Source: a virus
IMG/VR virus record: IMGVR_UViG_3300021090_000093
Span: 1-27,031 of that record
Reading direction: 5' to 3' (one strand)
DNA length: 27,031 nt
Positions 1 through 7,525 of this stretch are shown here, piece after piece. Made by a program: the position numbers and the translations under genes. Numbering within the stretch: the stretch's first letter is position 1; each line of letters starts with the position of its first letter. Under the pieces are notes generated by a model, which was given only the letters and a program-made list of their open reading frames with translations, was not told where the DNA came from and did no database searches.

Positions 1-1
1 T

Positions 2-106
2 AGTGAGCGCAAAACTTCAGTGAATACAAAAGTCTCTTCAAAGAAGTCATTTGAAAAAATGACACTAGATGAAAAAGAGAAATCCTTAGATGGTAAAACA
101 TTTTAA
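2..106 (+). CDS. 3' end of an upstream gene (partial)
   Basis: An open frame enters from the left edge and stops at TAA 104-106, giving 34 C-terminal residues that are rich in Lys, Ser and Glu and end in KSLDGKTF. The gene lies directly upstream of the capsid gene with an 11-base gap. In phages this position is usually occupied by the scaffold or capsid assembly protein, and a charged, helical tail would suit that, but this is inference from position only. The fragment is too short to identify. Confidence 0.6.
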   Translation, partial: SERKTSVNTKVSSKKSFEKMTLDEKEKSLDGKTF

Positions 107-117
107 CTAGAAAGTAG

Positions 118-1443
118 TTGATTGATTTGGCAGACACAACTTTTAGTACATTAACAAGCGATGCGATGACTTATATCGCAGAGAAGACTCTCAAAGTAGC
201 AAAGAAGATTGTTCGGTTTTACGAATTAGCAGATAAAGCCAAGCTTCCTTCTGCAAATTCAAAAACATTCCAATATACTCGGTATGAGAGACTTGCTCTC
301 CCTATCGCAACATTAACTGAGGCTACAACCCCCACTTCAGTTGCTCTTAGCATTACTACTGTAACGGCAATTGCAGAGCAGTGGGGTAGTGTCGTAACAT
401 TAAGTGATGTAGCAGAACTTACTATTCGTCATAAACCACTACAGAAGGCTATTGAGTTACTCGGTAAGCAGAGTGCAGAGACTATCGAAAGAGAAATCTT
501 TGAAACTCTACTTGCTGGTACCACGATCTATTACCCTGGAAGTGTGACCTCACGCTATGGTCTAGCAAGCACTGACGTTCCAACCTCAGACACCATCCGT
601 AAGATTGTTGCTAATCTACGAAATAACGGCGCTGTGGGACTAGAACCTTCTAAAGATGGCTCAGATGCAGAACTTGGGGAGCACTATGTAGGAGTTGTGG
701 ACACATTTGTCGAACAGGATATTTCTACAGACCCAGATTTTATTGATTCTGTGAAGTATGCTGCTGCAAAAAGACTCTGGAATGGTGAAATTGGAACCTT
801 CTTGGGTGTTCGGTTTGTTCGGAGTAATATGCTACCTACACTTACTGGTAGAGCTGCTGCTGCTGGGACGGCTACTGACGGTGGAGGAACTCTCACTACA
901 GACTATTACTACACCACAATGGTAACGGGTCTTGATGATACCTTTGGATATGAGAAACTTCTCTTTGTTTCTTCAGAAGATCAAGTTGTGGGTGCTGGTA
1001 ATGACAATCATATTAGTTTGGTTGTTCCTACCGTCAGTGGGTATGCTCGGTTTAATATCTATATGAGTGTAGGTAGTTCCACGACTCAGGCTATCAATAC
1101 CACAACCAAATATCTCCAGAATACAAGTCCCGTTGCTGCTGGAACCTATCTATTAGGTTATGCAACAGAATCAGGCAATAACTATACACAGAAGATCACT
1201 GGTACGACTGCTCCGGCAGAAGTGCTTTCTACTTCTAAAGTTCACACATCATTCTTCATTGGTAAAGAAGCTTATACCTGTGTGGATCTACAGAATCTTC
1301 AGTCAACCCTCACTCCTAACGCACCAAGCGATAGTGATCCTTTGAATCAACGTCGCAAGGCTGGTTGGAAGGTTATGTTCAAAGCTGTTATCAATAACGA
1401 GAACTTCTTTGCTCGTTTGGAAAGCGAGAGCGCTTTTGATTGA
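118..1443 (+). CDS. Major capsid protein, N4-gp56 family, with inserted beta domain
   Basis: This is the main shell protein of the virion, with the HK97-type fold expected for the N4-gp56 family. Family-like features are the N-terminal helical stretch (MTYIAEKTLKVAKK), the segment RYERLALPIATLTEATTP, and VTLSDVAELT near residues 100-108. The C-terminal GWKVMFKAVINNENFFARLES resembles the closing strand of this family. Residues of about 245-370 (DYYYTTMVTGLDD through GYARFNIYMSVG to GTYLLGYATESG) read like an Ig/FnIII-type beta-sandwich inserted between the core and the C-terminus. The frame opens at TTG 118, but TTG 127 (giving MADTTFSTL, closer to family N-termini) or ATG 163 are alternatives; no strong ribosome site settles this. 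The protein has 441 residues from TTG 118. Confidence 0.88.
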   Translation: MIDLADTTFSTLTSDAMTYIAEKTLKVAKKIVRFYELADKAKLPSANSKTFQYTRYERLALPIATLTEATTPTSVALSITTVTAIAEQWGSVVTLSDVAELTIRHKPLQKAIELLGKQSAETIEREIFETLLAGTTIYYPGSVTSRYGLASTDVPTSDTIRKIVANLRNNGAVGLEPSKDGSDAELGEHYVGVVDTFVEQDISTDPDFIDSVKYAAAKRLWNGEIGTFLGVRFVRSNMLPTLTGRAAAAGTATDGGGTLTTDYYYTTMVTGLDDTFGYEKLLFVSSEDQVVGAGNDNHISLVVPTVSGYARFNIYMSVGSSTTQAINTTTKYLQNTSPVAAGTYLLGYATESGNNYTQKITGTTAPAEVLSTSKVHTSFFIGKEAYTCVDLQNLQSTLTPNAPSDSDPLNQRRKAGWKVMFKAVINNENFFARLESESAFD

Positions 1444-1462
1444 TTTAATTAACTAAATCAAT
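1439..1462 (+). other. Stem-loop spanning the capsid stop codon
   Basis: A perfect 9-bp stem (attgattta, 1439-1447, with taaatcaat, 1454-1462) closes a 6-base loop and includes the capsid TGA at 1441-1443. The stem is almost all A/T and is not followed by a T run, so it does not look like an intrinsic terminator. It could be an RNA processing or stability element between the highly expressed capsid gene and the HNH gene. The role is inferred. Confidence 0.35.
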
Positions 1463-1479
1463 AGTTTAGGAGACTAAGG

Positions 1480-1848
1480 ATGAAAAGATGTCCTACTTGT
1501 AAAGAAGAAAAAGATGATAGGGATTTTTATTTCTTTAAAGGAAAGCCTCATGGACATTGTAAAAAATGCCATAGAATTCATTCACGAAAATCTTCTCTTA
1601 AACGAGAATATGGTTTAACTTTAGAAGCTTATGACGATTTATTAAAAGGTCAAGGGTATGTGTGTGCAATTTGTAAACAGCCAGGCCATACAAATAACCG
1701 TCAAAAGTATCCTCTGTATGTAGACCATAATCATGAAACAAATGAAGTTCGAGCATTGCTATGCTCAATGTGTAATACATTAGTAGGGTGGTTAGAAAAT
1801 AATCCACAACTGGTTGCTCAATGTGAACAGTATATTTCTGACCATTAA
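1480..1848 (+). CDS. HNH endonuclease, endonuclease VII type (free-standing)
   Basis: This 122-residue protein carries the zinc and HNH pattern of the recombination endonuclease VII family. It has an N-terminal CPTC with a later CKKC, then CAIC at about residues 62-65, and the catalytic-type segment VDHNHETNEVRALLC followed by MCN at about 85-102. A ribosome site, AGGAG, lies at 1468-1472 ahead of the ATG. Such genes are usually homing nucleases that nick DNA near intergenic insertion sites. Here it sits between the capsid gene and a non-coding folded region, which supports a mobile origin. A second member of the same family lies at 19534-19947. Because T4 endonuclease VII resolves branched DNA, a packaging role is possible but less likely for such a short protein. 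Confidence 0.85.
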   Translation: MKRCPTCKEEKDDRDFYFFKGKPHGHCKKCHRIHSRKSSLKREYGLTLEAYDDLLKGQGYVCAICKQPGHTNNRQKYPLYVDHNHETNEVRALLCSMCNTLVGWLENNPQLVAQCEQYISDH

Positions 1849-2057
1849 ACATCATCTTAGTGTCTCTGTCTAACCAGAGAATGTTGAGCACTAAGATATA
1901 ACCAAAAGTCCTAATTGAAATCCGGCAGTAAAAACAGGTAATGCTGTTCTCAAGCCGTCAGTAAAATTAGGTGAGGTAACTAGCACAGTAACTCGTAAAT
2001 GCTCTCTGAGAGAGCTTGAGTGAGGTTGAGGGTTCAGGGTGGGTGCTAGGATAGGTT
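1849..2057 (+). ncRNA. Candidate structured RNA region, three compound hairpins
   Basis: No convincing gene is present here. Three consecutive nested stem-loops are visible. (1) 1854-1862 pairs with 1889-1897 (9 bp), enclosing 1863-1868 with 1875-1880 (6 bp). (2) 1910-1916 pairs with 1965-1971 (7 bp), enclosing 1923-1926 with 1954-1957 and 1933-1937 with 1944-1948. (3) 1980-1986 pairs with 2043-2049 (7 bp), enclosing 1991-1994 with 2018-2021 and 2001-2006 with 2010-2015. None is followed by a T run, so these are not simple terminators. All pairings were read by eye on the plus strand; RNA function is inferred. The region may be a non-coding or cis-acting RNA behind the capsid gene, or the remains of a mobile element together with the adjacent HNH gene. 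Confidence 0.45.
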
Positions 2058-2405
2058 ATGGAGAATATTATGAATAGAATTGAATTGCTGTATCATGTAG
2101 AGAAATTAACCAAACTTGAGTTAGAAAAGCGAACAGACGAACAACTCTTGCAAATTTATAATGTGCTGAGTATTAAAAACACAGACGCACCATTAGTATT
2201 AAAAGAACTACCTACTACACCACAATTAGAGAAACTCCACGTTTCTCCAGTCTTTCAAATTGGTGATATGAAGTATTGTGGAATAGTAGAAGTTCCTGGA
2301 GCTATTGCAGCCCAACTTCGGTATATGATGCACCAACATCAAGTACGACGTTTAAGAGACACAACCTTTGTGGACCATGGTACCGTACATCTTGGTACAG
2401 TTTAA
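2058..2405 (+). CDS. Unknown phage protein, 115 residues
   Basis: I do not recognise this protein. The N-terminal half is helical and charged (YHVEKLTKLELEKRTDEQLL); the C-terminal half has a possible beta segment (VFQIGDMKYCGIVEVPG) and a His-rich patch (YMMHQHQVRRLRD). Two starts are possible. ATG 2058 has AGGA six bases upstream, whereas ATG 2070 (MNRIELL, 111 residues) has GGAG at 2060-2063 with six-base spacing. The gene sits within the virion block, directly after the folded non-coding region, so it may be a minor virion or assembly protein; that is position only. Confidence 0.7.
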   Translation: MENIMNRIELLYHVEKLTKLELEKRTDEQLLQIYNVLSIKNTDAPLVLKELPTTPQLEKLHVSPVFQIGDMKYCGIVEVPGAIAAQLRYMMHQHQVRRLRDTTFVDHGTVHLGTV

Positions 2406-2423
2406 TCAAATAGGAGAACTACG

Positions 2424-2654
2424 ATGTCTGAAGAGAAGCCAAAAGCCCTCGTTACAGTGAGTCGCCCAACAGCACAAGAAGAGACATGCCAAGTCACAAT
2501 GTATATTGACGAACTGAGTCAAGAAGCTATCTACAACGCTGTTACACTCGCGGGAGAAGCATTATGTCAAAGAATTCTTGATTGTAATAAGAAATTTGCT
2601 CATATTAAAGATCCGATCCCTGCTTTTATGTCCCCTAAAGGTGGCTCAGCTTAA
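2424..2654 (+). CDS. Unknown small phage protein, 76 residues
   Basis: I do not recognise this small, mildly acidic protein. It begins MSEEKPKALVTVSRP and has a predicted helical centre (ELSQEAIYNAVTLAGEALCQRIL) and two Cys residues that form no obvious metal site. A clear ribosome site (AGGAGAAC) precedes the ATG. Its TAA shares one base with the ATG of the next gene (TAATG), so the two are probably translated together and may act together in the virion. Confidence 0.72.
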   Translation: MSEEKPKALVTVSRPTAQEETCQVTMYIDELSQEAIYNAVTLAGEALCQRILDCNKKFAHIKDPIPAFMSPKGGSA

Positions 2655-3025
2655 TGTCTTTTACGCAGTTTCAGATTAAGAAGGGAAGCAGGGGACTCAA
2701 TGTAGGTCCACTCATGGGTATTACTCAGACCCCTGTGAACCTTACTGCAAGCGGGGATTCGACGCTAGTCGCTGCGGTGGCGGGGCGTATTATTCGTGTA
2801 CACAAGCTCATGTTAGTGGGAGCCGCTGCGAGCAATGTGCGTCTCTGGTCTGGACCTTCTTCAGAAGCAGATTCAATTACAGGACAAATGAATTTTCCTG
2901 CTGGTTGGGTTATGGCGCTGGACTTAGATGATTTTACAATGGTAACGGGACCTGGTAAAGCGTTAGTCTGGGCGTCTTCCGAAGCTATTCAAACTGGTGG
3001 ATTGCTTGTCTATTCTGTGGAGTAG
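2654..3025 (+). CDS. Virion-associated beta-sandwich protein (decoration-like)
   Basis: This 123-residue protein is predicted to be nearly all beta. The segments STLVAAVAGRIIRVHKLML, NVRLWSGPSSEADSITG, GWVMALDLDDF and GKALVWASSEAIQTGGLLVY follow the order seen in a widespread phage family with the pattern V.A..G..I.V..L.L, then a sugar-binding-like turn, then L....A...GG.L.Y. Such proteins are usually minor structural or decoration proteins and lack a precise assigned role. Base composition is somewhat more GC-rich than its neighbours (runs such as gctgcggtggcggggcg), hinting at separate acquisition. The ATG overlaps the stop of the upstream gene. Confidence 0.65.
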   Translation: MSFTQFQIKKGSRGLNVGPLMGITQTPVNLTASGDSTLVAAVAGRIIRVHKLMLVGAAASNVRLWSGPSSEADSITGQMNFPAGWVMALDLDDFTMVTGPGKALVWASSEAIQTGGLLVYSVE

Positions 3026-3028
3026 TGT

Positions 3029-3184
3029 ATGAAAAGCTTTATTCAGCACCTTGTTAATTATAAACATCCCAAAGTCTATTCCCCACAGGTTCCTAAAGTA
3101 ATTATCAAATATCGCAACTCTAAACCTTCGTGGAAACGAGTGGTCAACGATGTCAAATTTCTTCTTTTCAGTCGGTTCGCTTAG
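3029..3184 (+). CDS. Small basic protein, 51 residues
   Basis: A short frame begins at ATG 3029, four bases after the previous stop, with GGAG at 3020-3023 as a well-placed ribosome site. It encodes a basic peptide (MKSFIQHLVNYKHPKV...SKPSWKRVV) of pI clearly above 9, and its last 35 bases overlap the start of the fibre-like gene in another frame. I cannot assign a function. The good ribosome site and fit between genes favour it being translated, possibly to couple translation into the next gene, which has a weak site of its own. Confidence 0.5.
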   Translation: MKSFIQHLVNYKHPKVYSPQVPKVIIKYRNSKPSWKRVVNDVKFLLFSRFA

Positions 3185-3626
3185 TCAGATTCCAACAAGA
3201 GACCATGATTTATTAACTGGTCTGACAGACGATGACCATACACAATATGCGTTGCTTGCTGCCTCGCGTGGGTTACAAACTTTCTTAGGGAATGTATCGT
3301 TTAATGAGGAGGTTGTTTTCAAAAAAATAGGAAATAATTTCCGAATGACGGGAGGAGGAACAACCGCTCTCGATGGTGGGTTTTTTACATCATCAAATGG
3401 TGATATTTATCTAGCTAACTATGATGCCGATAGAGGATGGCTTCTTCTTGCAAATGGGGACATTAAATTCTTAAAAACGACCGGAAAAATCGACCTATCA
3501 AACATTTCTGCTGGAACCCCAAATTTCAAAATCACTGAAACCTCGGATACCCCAGCAGGAACACCAGCAGGATATCTTGAAGTTCTTTCAGGGTCCACAC
3601 CAAAATATATTCAACTGTATACATAA
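3150..3626 (+). CDS. Tail fibre-like structural protein
   Basis: This 158-residue protein contains DHDLLTGLTDDDHTQYALL (residues of about 18-36), a sequence found in trimeric phage fibres and hinge segments. A beta-rich centre follows (GGGTTALDGGFFTSSNGDIYLANYDADRGWLLLANGDIKF), and it ends PAGYLEVLSGSTPKYIQLY, another ending typical of fibre or appendage proteins. I infer a short trimeric fibre or appendage on the capsid or tail. It is far shorter than the usual adhesin, so it may be an attachment stub rather than the complete receptor-binding protein. No chaperone domain is visible. ATG 3150 lies within the preceding small frame and lacks a strong ribosome site. Confidence 0.68.
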   Translation: MSNFFFSVGSLSQIPTRDHDLLTGLTDDDHTQYALLAASRGLQTFLGNVSFNEEVVFKKIGNNFRMTGGGTTALDGGFFTSSNGDIYLANYDADRGWLLLANGDIKFLKTTGKIDLSNISAGTPNFKITETSDTPAGTPAGYLEVLSGSTPKYIQLYT

Positions 3627-3634
3627 GGGGCACT

Positions 3635-3799
3635 ATGACTCTTGATGATCTCGTTTACTTAATTGGTTTAAAACAAATTCGAATTGAAACTTTAGTAAAA
3701 GAGACCCAAGCAGACAAAATGCTGATTCGTAACCTAGAACAAGAATGTCAAAATGCAGGTTTAAGAGAAGCACATCCAAAGAAAGAAGTTGAAGAATAA
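3635..3799 (+). CDS. Small charged helical protein, 54 residues
   Basis: A short frame begins at ATG 3635 after AAGGGG and ends at TAA 3797-3799, whose last base is the A of the next ATG (TAATG). The product (MTLDDLVYLIGLKQIRIETL...) is strongly helical with a likely coiled coil (QIRIETLVKETQADKMLIRN) and an acidic-basic tail. This exact overlap with the adaptor gene supports a real gene. The function is unknown; a small assembly chaperone or virion cofactor is possible. Confidence 0.6.
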   Translation: MTLDDLVYLIGLKQIRIETLVKETQADKMLIRNLEQECQNAGLREAHPKKEVEE

Positions 3800-4518
3800 T
3801 GGGACTCGATAAAGCAGACATTATCCTTGCTGCTGAGCAAAATGTCTCTCGTGGATCAGAATTAGATACGATTGCTGGAGCAAGACTGGATATGATTCTC
3901 GACGAACTCTATGAGAATTATACCTCAGAAATGTTGAGTAAGAATCCTCCAGCTACGATTACTTTTGCTGCAGCTTCTCAAACATGGACCCTTCCGACAG
4001 ATTACATGAAGTTTATGGTTTTAACACTTGTTCGGAGTGATCTCAATGCTTCAGACCCCTCTAATATTGTGCTCCCTAAAATTGATTTTTCTGACTATCA
4101 ACAACTCTCCAATCCTCTTACTCAAGGGATTCCCCAATTAGTCAGTATTAATCGAATTTTTACTGATGTAGGAGGAAGTGGTTGTGTTGCGTATGTGTGG
4201 CCTGTCCCTAATATTACATATACAGGAAGACTCTCTTATTATTACAAACCAGACTATTCAGTCAGCACATCTACTCAACCTACATTTCCAGACACGATGT
4301 TGCTTGTTGAATTGCTGACTAATGCTCTTCTTGGCATGGGATATAAATCTAGTTCTCGGCAATACGACCCAAGTCTCATAGATAAATTGATGACTCGACA
4401 TCGAAGAAACCAAGCAGATCATGGAATCTATCCCCAACGAGCAAAGTTAGATGGTCGAAAGTTTACTGGAACATCCTACGCAAGAACTGGGCGGTTTTCA
4501 AATTGGAGTCGTGACTAA
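3799..4518 (+). CDS. Head-tail adaptor protein (T7 gp11-like tail tubular protein A)
   Basis: This 239-residue protein is likely the adaptor ring that sits below the portal and joins the head to the short tail. Family-like features are a helical N-terminus (ELDTIAGARLDMILDELYENYTSEML), a central beta segment (ITFAAASQTWTLPTDYMKFMVLTL), YVWPVPNITYTGRLSYYYKP, and a C-terminal helix with a basic tail ending at the nozzle side. The pattern of aromatic strands between helices matches the gp11/P22 gp4-like adaptor group, though individual catalytic residues are not expected. Position directly before the nozzle-type gene supports this. The gene overlaps both neighbours by TAATG. Confidence 0.7.
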   Translation: MGLDKADIILAAEQNVSRGSELDTIAGARLDMILDELYENYTSEMLSKNPPATITFAAASQTWTLPTDYMKFMVLTLVRSDLNASDPSNIVLPKIDFSDYQQLSNPLTQGIPQLVSINRIFTDVGGSGCVAYVWPVPNITYTGRLSYYYKPDYSVSTSTQPTFPDTMLLVELLTNALLGMGYKSSSRQYDPSLIDKLMTRHRRNQADHGIYPQRAKLDGRKFTGTSYARTGRFSNWSRD

Positions 4519-4748
4519 TGACACTTACGCTTTCTACTATTCTTTCAGGACTCGCTTTAATTATTGCATACGCAGGCTTTCATTTCGGTCTTTTTAAATG
4601 GTTAATTGGGCGCATTGACTTAGTAGGGGTAAATTTTAAGGATGAGCTAGTTCGACATGCACAAATAGATAATGAAGCGTTAAAAGAGATTAGAATTGAA
4701 CTCCAAGCAATTCGCAGACCTAAAGTGCTTCGGAAAAGAGCAAAGTAA
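4518..4748 (+). CDS. Small membrane protein with coiled-coil tail (holin candidate)
   Basis: The 76-residue product has one hydrophobic N-terminal helix (about residues 3-24, TLSTILSGLALIIAYAGFHF), possibly continuing to residue 30, followed by a charged helix (DELVRHAQIDNEALKEIRIELQAIRR) and a very basic end (KVLRKRAK). This layout is compatible with a small holin or a membrane-anchored virion factor. It lies between the adaptor and nozzle genes, an unusual site for a holin, so I do not assign that role firmly. Both ends use TAATG overlaps. Confidence 0.6.
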   Translation: MTLTLSTILSGLALIIAYAGFHFGLFKWLIGRIDLVGVNFKDELVRHAQIDNEALKEIRIELQAIRRPKVLRKRAK

Positions 4749-6223
4749 TGGCTACTGAGACGATAGAGCACTTTCTAGATGGTTTGAATCTTCTGGTTCA
4801 CCCAACCAAACTCAAGAATACAGAACTTCAGACTCTTGAGAATATGGAAGTACGTCCCACATCAGTTTCAGACACTCTAACCTATTTAGCACTAACCGCT
4901 CGTAATTCATATAAAAGATTGCATACAGACAACTTAGATTTCATTGCTAAAAATCTTATTGAGTTTGTCCAACGAGTCGCTGGGGGGAGTGGGACAGGCT
5001 CAAAGTTTTTAGTGACTGGCGGATACTATAGTTCTAATCTGGTCGTCAAAGCACTTTTAGATGCTGCTACCACATTAACGGCTGTGTCAACTACTGCTAG
5101 CACAGACACAGGTATCCTCAGTTTTCTGGTGTTTGACCAATACCTGTATTATACAGATGGAAATATTGCCTGGCGGAAGTGGGATGGTGTGACAGACGCA
5201 GCTTCGAGTTTTGTCACCAAAACCAAATATGGGATTAAACACAAATCTCGTGCCTTTTATGCTAACGACGTGACCAACTCTCTCCCGAACTATCTGTGGG
5301 TGTCAGATGTCGGTTTACCCGAAACAGTCAGTGCGAGTAATTTCTTTGTGGTTGGTTCTCAAAGCGATCCTATTATTGGGTTAGAAGATCAGATTGAGCG
5401 GATTCTTATTTTTAAAGAGCGTAGCACATGGGCTTTCTATCTTGCTCCTTCTTTAGCAAATTCTACCCTTCTTCGCGCAGACGAGTTTAAGGGAATTATA
5501 GCTCCACTCGGACATCTCTGGGCTAACCAAGAGACCTATGTACAGACTTCAGATGCCGGACTTCAGAAGGTAAAAGGACTTCAATACAGCCCTGCGGTTC
5601 CTCAACTCTGGAACTTTACAAAAGGGTTTCAGAATACGCTCGCTGCACTAGGTTATCGTGAAGACCAATTGCTCATTAGCACATTTTCTACTTCTGCACA
5701 GACTCGAAATAATAGAGTCTTTGCTTTTGATTTGATTACAGACAAACTCTACCAACATAATTTGTCCATGTCTTGTTTCTGCTCGAATCGTGGCATATCC
5801 ACCTTTGGCAAACGAGCAAAGGCTGTAGAAGACGACGGAACGAATAGACGGATTGTGGAATTTGACATTCTGACAAGTGTTGTCGAAGCCACAGTCACCT
5901 GTAAGGCGAGAACAAAAGACTTTACTTTTGGAGGATTAGAACATCGAGCTTCCCTTGATGGGTTTGCTGCTGAGTTTTCCGTTCCTGTCACGGCAACTGT
6001 GCTCACACTAAAGGTGTATGCAGACGGGACACTTGTTGAAACAAAAACATTTGCTCCGACAGCAACAGGAATTCAGCGACATTATTTTGATTTGATGCTT
6101 TCTTTAACTTCAGGGTACTACCATTCATTTCAATTAGAATATGTGCAGGATGCTACTCTAGCAGCAAAATTTGCTCTTCACTCAGCCGTTGTCTCGTATA
6201 CAGTCGAAGAGAGGGCTGAGTAA
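4748..6223 (+). CDS. Tail nozzle / tail tubular protein B-like
   Basis: This 491-residue protein is mostly beta, with repeated Tyr/Trp strands suggestive of a beta-propeller (FLVFDQYLYYTDGNIAWRKWDG, NYLWVSDVGLPETVSASNFF, IERILIFKERSTWAFYLAP, GHLWANQETYVQTSDAGLQ, NNRVFAFDLITDKLYQH). The C-terminal part (TLKVYADGTLVETKTF, YYHSFQLEYVQDATLAAKFAL) looks like a separate beta-sandwich. P22 gp10-like and T7 gp12-like nozzle proteins share this design and form the tube through which DNA leaves. Position after the adaptor gene fits. Sequence identity to T7 gp12 itself is not evident, and the protein is shorter than gp12 (about 790 residues). Confidence 0.66.
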   Translation: MATETIEHFLDGLNLLVHPTKLKNTELQTLENMEVRPTSVSDTLTYLALTARNSYKRLHTDNLDFIAKNLIEFVQRVAGGSGTGSKFLVTGGYYSSNLVVKALLDAATTLTAVSTTASTDTGILSFLVFDQYLYYTDGNIAWRKWDGVTDAASSFVTKTKYGIKHKSRAFYANDVTNSLPNYLWVSDVGLPETVSASNFFVVGSQSDPIIGLEDQIERILIFKERSTWAFYLAPSLANSTLLRADEFKGIIAPLGHLWANQETYVQTSDAGLQKVKGLQYSPAVPQLWNFTKGFQNTLAALGYREDQLLISTFSTSAQTRNNRVFAFDLITDKLYQHNLSMSCFCSNRGISTFGKRAKAVEDDGTNRRIVEFDILTSVVEATVTCKARTKDFTFGGLEHRASLDGFAAEFSVPVTATVLTLKVYADGTLVETKTFAPTATGIQRHYFDLMLSLTSGYYHSFQLEYVQDATLAAKFALHSAVVSYTVEERAE

Positions 6224-7104
6224 TGGCCTTTAAACTCTATGATTTTAAAGATCCAGAACTGGACGAGCAAGTTCGACTAATCTGTGATTTGCTGTATAAT
6301 AAGAGGGAAGACTATCCGGGGCAAATGAGCCCTCCCGTTGATGCTTCCGCTCTTCGCGAGCATTTATGGTGGGCGAAGCCTACTGGAAGCAAACCCACAG
6401 GGCAATTGATCACAAGTTCTGGGGTGGTTATTACCGGAACCAGTCCGAGCACACGAACAGATCAATCTACGGCGAGTGAGACTACCGCCGAAGTCGCTTC
6501 GGCACTTATTGGGACGCGGGCAGGATGGACACCTGGAAGTGCTCACGATATCTATGATGCGGGCGGTGGCACAAACGCACCTTTTAATTATGGACCGTAT
6601 CTCTTTCAACGAATTAAATTACAATATGTTGCTGATCTTCGATTCCGTATTGTAATGGGAAATGCCTCAAGTCCTGCAAATAATGACAACCCGTGGGGTG
6701 CCGCTTCGACAACGACAGGAGGACTTGCATTTAATTTTCTTCCCGCCGTCTCTCCGAATTGGTTTGCTGTTGGGAAGTTATTTGGCACAACCACACTACA
6801 ATTTAATGTAGATCTCACAGTTCCCGTTATAGCAAATCAAATTTATAACTTAGAAATTGTGGTCAAAGGTCAAGACACAGCACGCGCTGCGTCTTTTTGG
6901 ATCGACGGGATCAACTATTATACAGTAATAGGAAACACCAGCTATTCAGCAAATACCGGAGTCCTGACAAGCTGGTCTATTGATTTATACCCGCTTGTTG
7001 CGACCACTAAACAAACAAGCCTTTTTCGTGCTGTTTGGGGGGCTCGAACATCGATCGCTTACCCAGCCCCTCATGGCTACCGGAACTGGACAGGACAAGA
7101 ATAG
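6223..7104 (+). CDS. Virion beta-sandwich protein, possible tail appendage
   Basis: This 293-residue protein is unrecognised. After a helical, acidic N-terminus (LYDFKDPELDEQVRLICDLLY) it becomes Gly/Ser/Thr-rich. A second half is built of alternating beta strands (FRIVMGNAS, LAFNFLPAVSPNWFAVGKLF, IYNLEIVVKGQDTARAASFWIDG, SWSIDLYPLV), reminiscent of jelly-roll or lectin-like folds. The N-terminus could anchor to the tail and the C-terminus could bind a surface, so an appendage or receptor-binding role is possible. It overlaps the nozzle gene by TAATG. No cleavage or glycosidase motif was seen. Confidence 0.55.
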   Translation: MAFKLYDFKDPELDEQVRLICDLLYNKREDYPGQMSPPVDASALREHLWWAKPTGSKPTGQLITSSGVVITGTSPSTRTDQSTASETTAEVASALIGTRAGWTPGSAHDIYDAGGGTNAPFNYGPYLFQRIKLQYVADLRFRIVMGNASSPANNDNPWGAASTTTGGLAFNFLPAVSPNWFAVGKLFGTTTLQFNVDLTVPVIANQIYNLEIVVKGQDTARAASFWIDGINYYTVIGNTSYSANTGVLTSWSIDLYPLVATTKQTSLFRAVWGARTSIAYPAPHGYRNWTGQE

Positions 7105-7132
7105 TCGAAGATCTCACCTCATAAGGAGCACT

Positions 7133-7525
7133 ATGCTTATTCGTATTCCTACATTGCTTGATATGATTAAAGTCTCTGAACTCTTATTTCCTGGAGAAGG
7201 GGGTTCTGAGAAGGGCTCAGAACAGGCCGAATTTGCCACAGAATGGGCTTCTAAGGCCAGGGAAAACAACTTCTGGTCATTTGTCGCCTTAGATAAAAAG
7301 AAGATTGTCGGCTGGATAACAGGAAGTGTAGATGAAGAACAGTCAATCGATATAGGGTTCTTCAGGGGAGAAACTCCTAACGTATTGGAATTGTTATGGA
7401 AAAGGGTGCAAACTGTGCTAGAGCCTAGCCAAGCAAGACTTACGACAAACTCACCAGAAGTCTTTACAGCACTTCAATTTAAACCAGTGCTCACTATTAT
7501 GCAATTTGAAAAGGATGTGAAGTAA
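7133..7525 (+). CDS. GNAT-like protein at the T7 gp13 position
   Basis: I choose ATG 7133 because AAGGAG (7122-7127) precedes it and because earlier in-frame starts lie inside the upstream gene. The 130-residue product resembles a small GNAT-fold protein: an N-terminal helix (TLLDMIKVSELLF), a strand pair FWSFVALDKKKIVGWITG, and a C-terminal half ending FTALQFKPVLTIMQFEKD, as in the closing strands of acetyltransferases. The acetyl-CoA P-loop (Q/R-x-x-G-x-G/A) is not evident, so it may be inactive. Its place between nozzle and ejection protein genes corresponds to T7 gene 13, a virion assembly factor. I infer a virion role, not an acetylating one. Confidence 0.6.
   Translation: MLIRIPTLLDMIKVSELLFPGEGGSEKGSEQAEFATEWASKARENNFWSFVALDKKKIVGWITGSVDEEQSIDIGFFRGETPNVLELLWKRVQTVLEPSQARLTTNSPEVFTALQFKPVLTIMQFEKDVK

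Noticed and set aside
1463-2057. Group I intron carrying the HNH gene
   Set aside because: Words resembling group I core elements occur (aagatata followed by agtcc; agactaag), but they are not in the right order, the P7 pairing fails, and the capsid frame seems complete before the region, so there is no split exon.
6980-7132. Longer start for the GNAT-like gene (51 extra residues)
   Set aside because: The extension overlaps the previous gene in another frame, has unlikely composition, and ATG 7133 has a good ribosome site.
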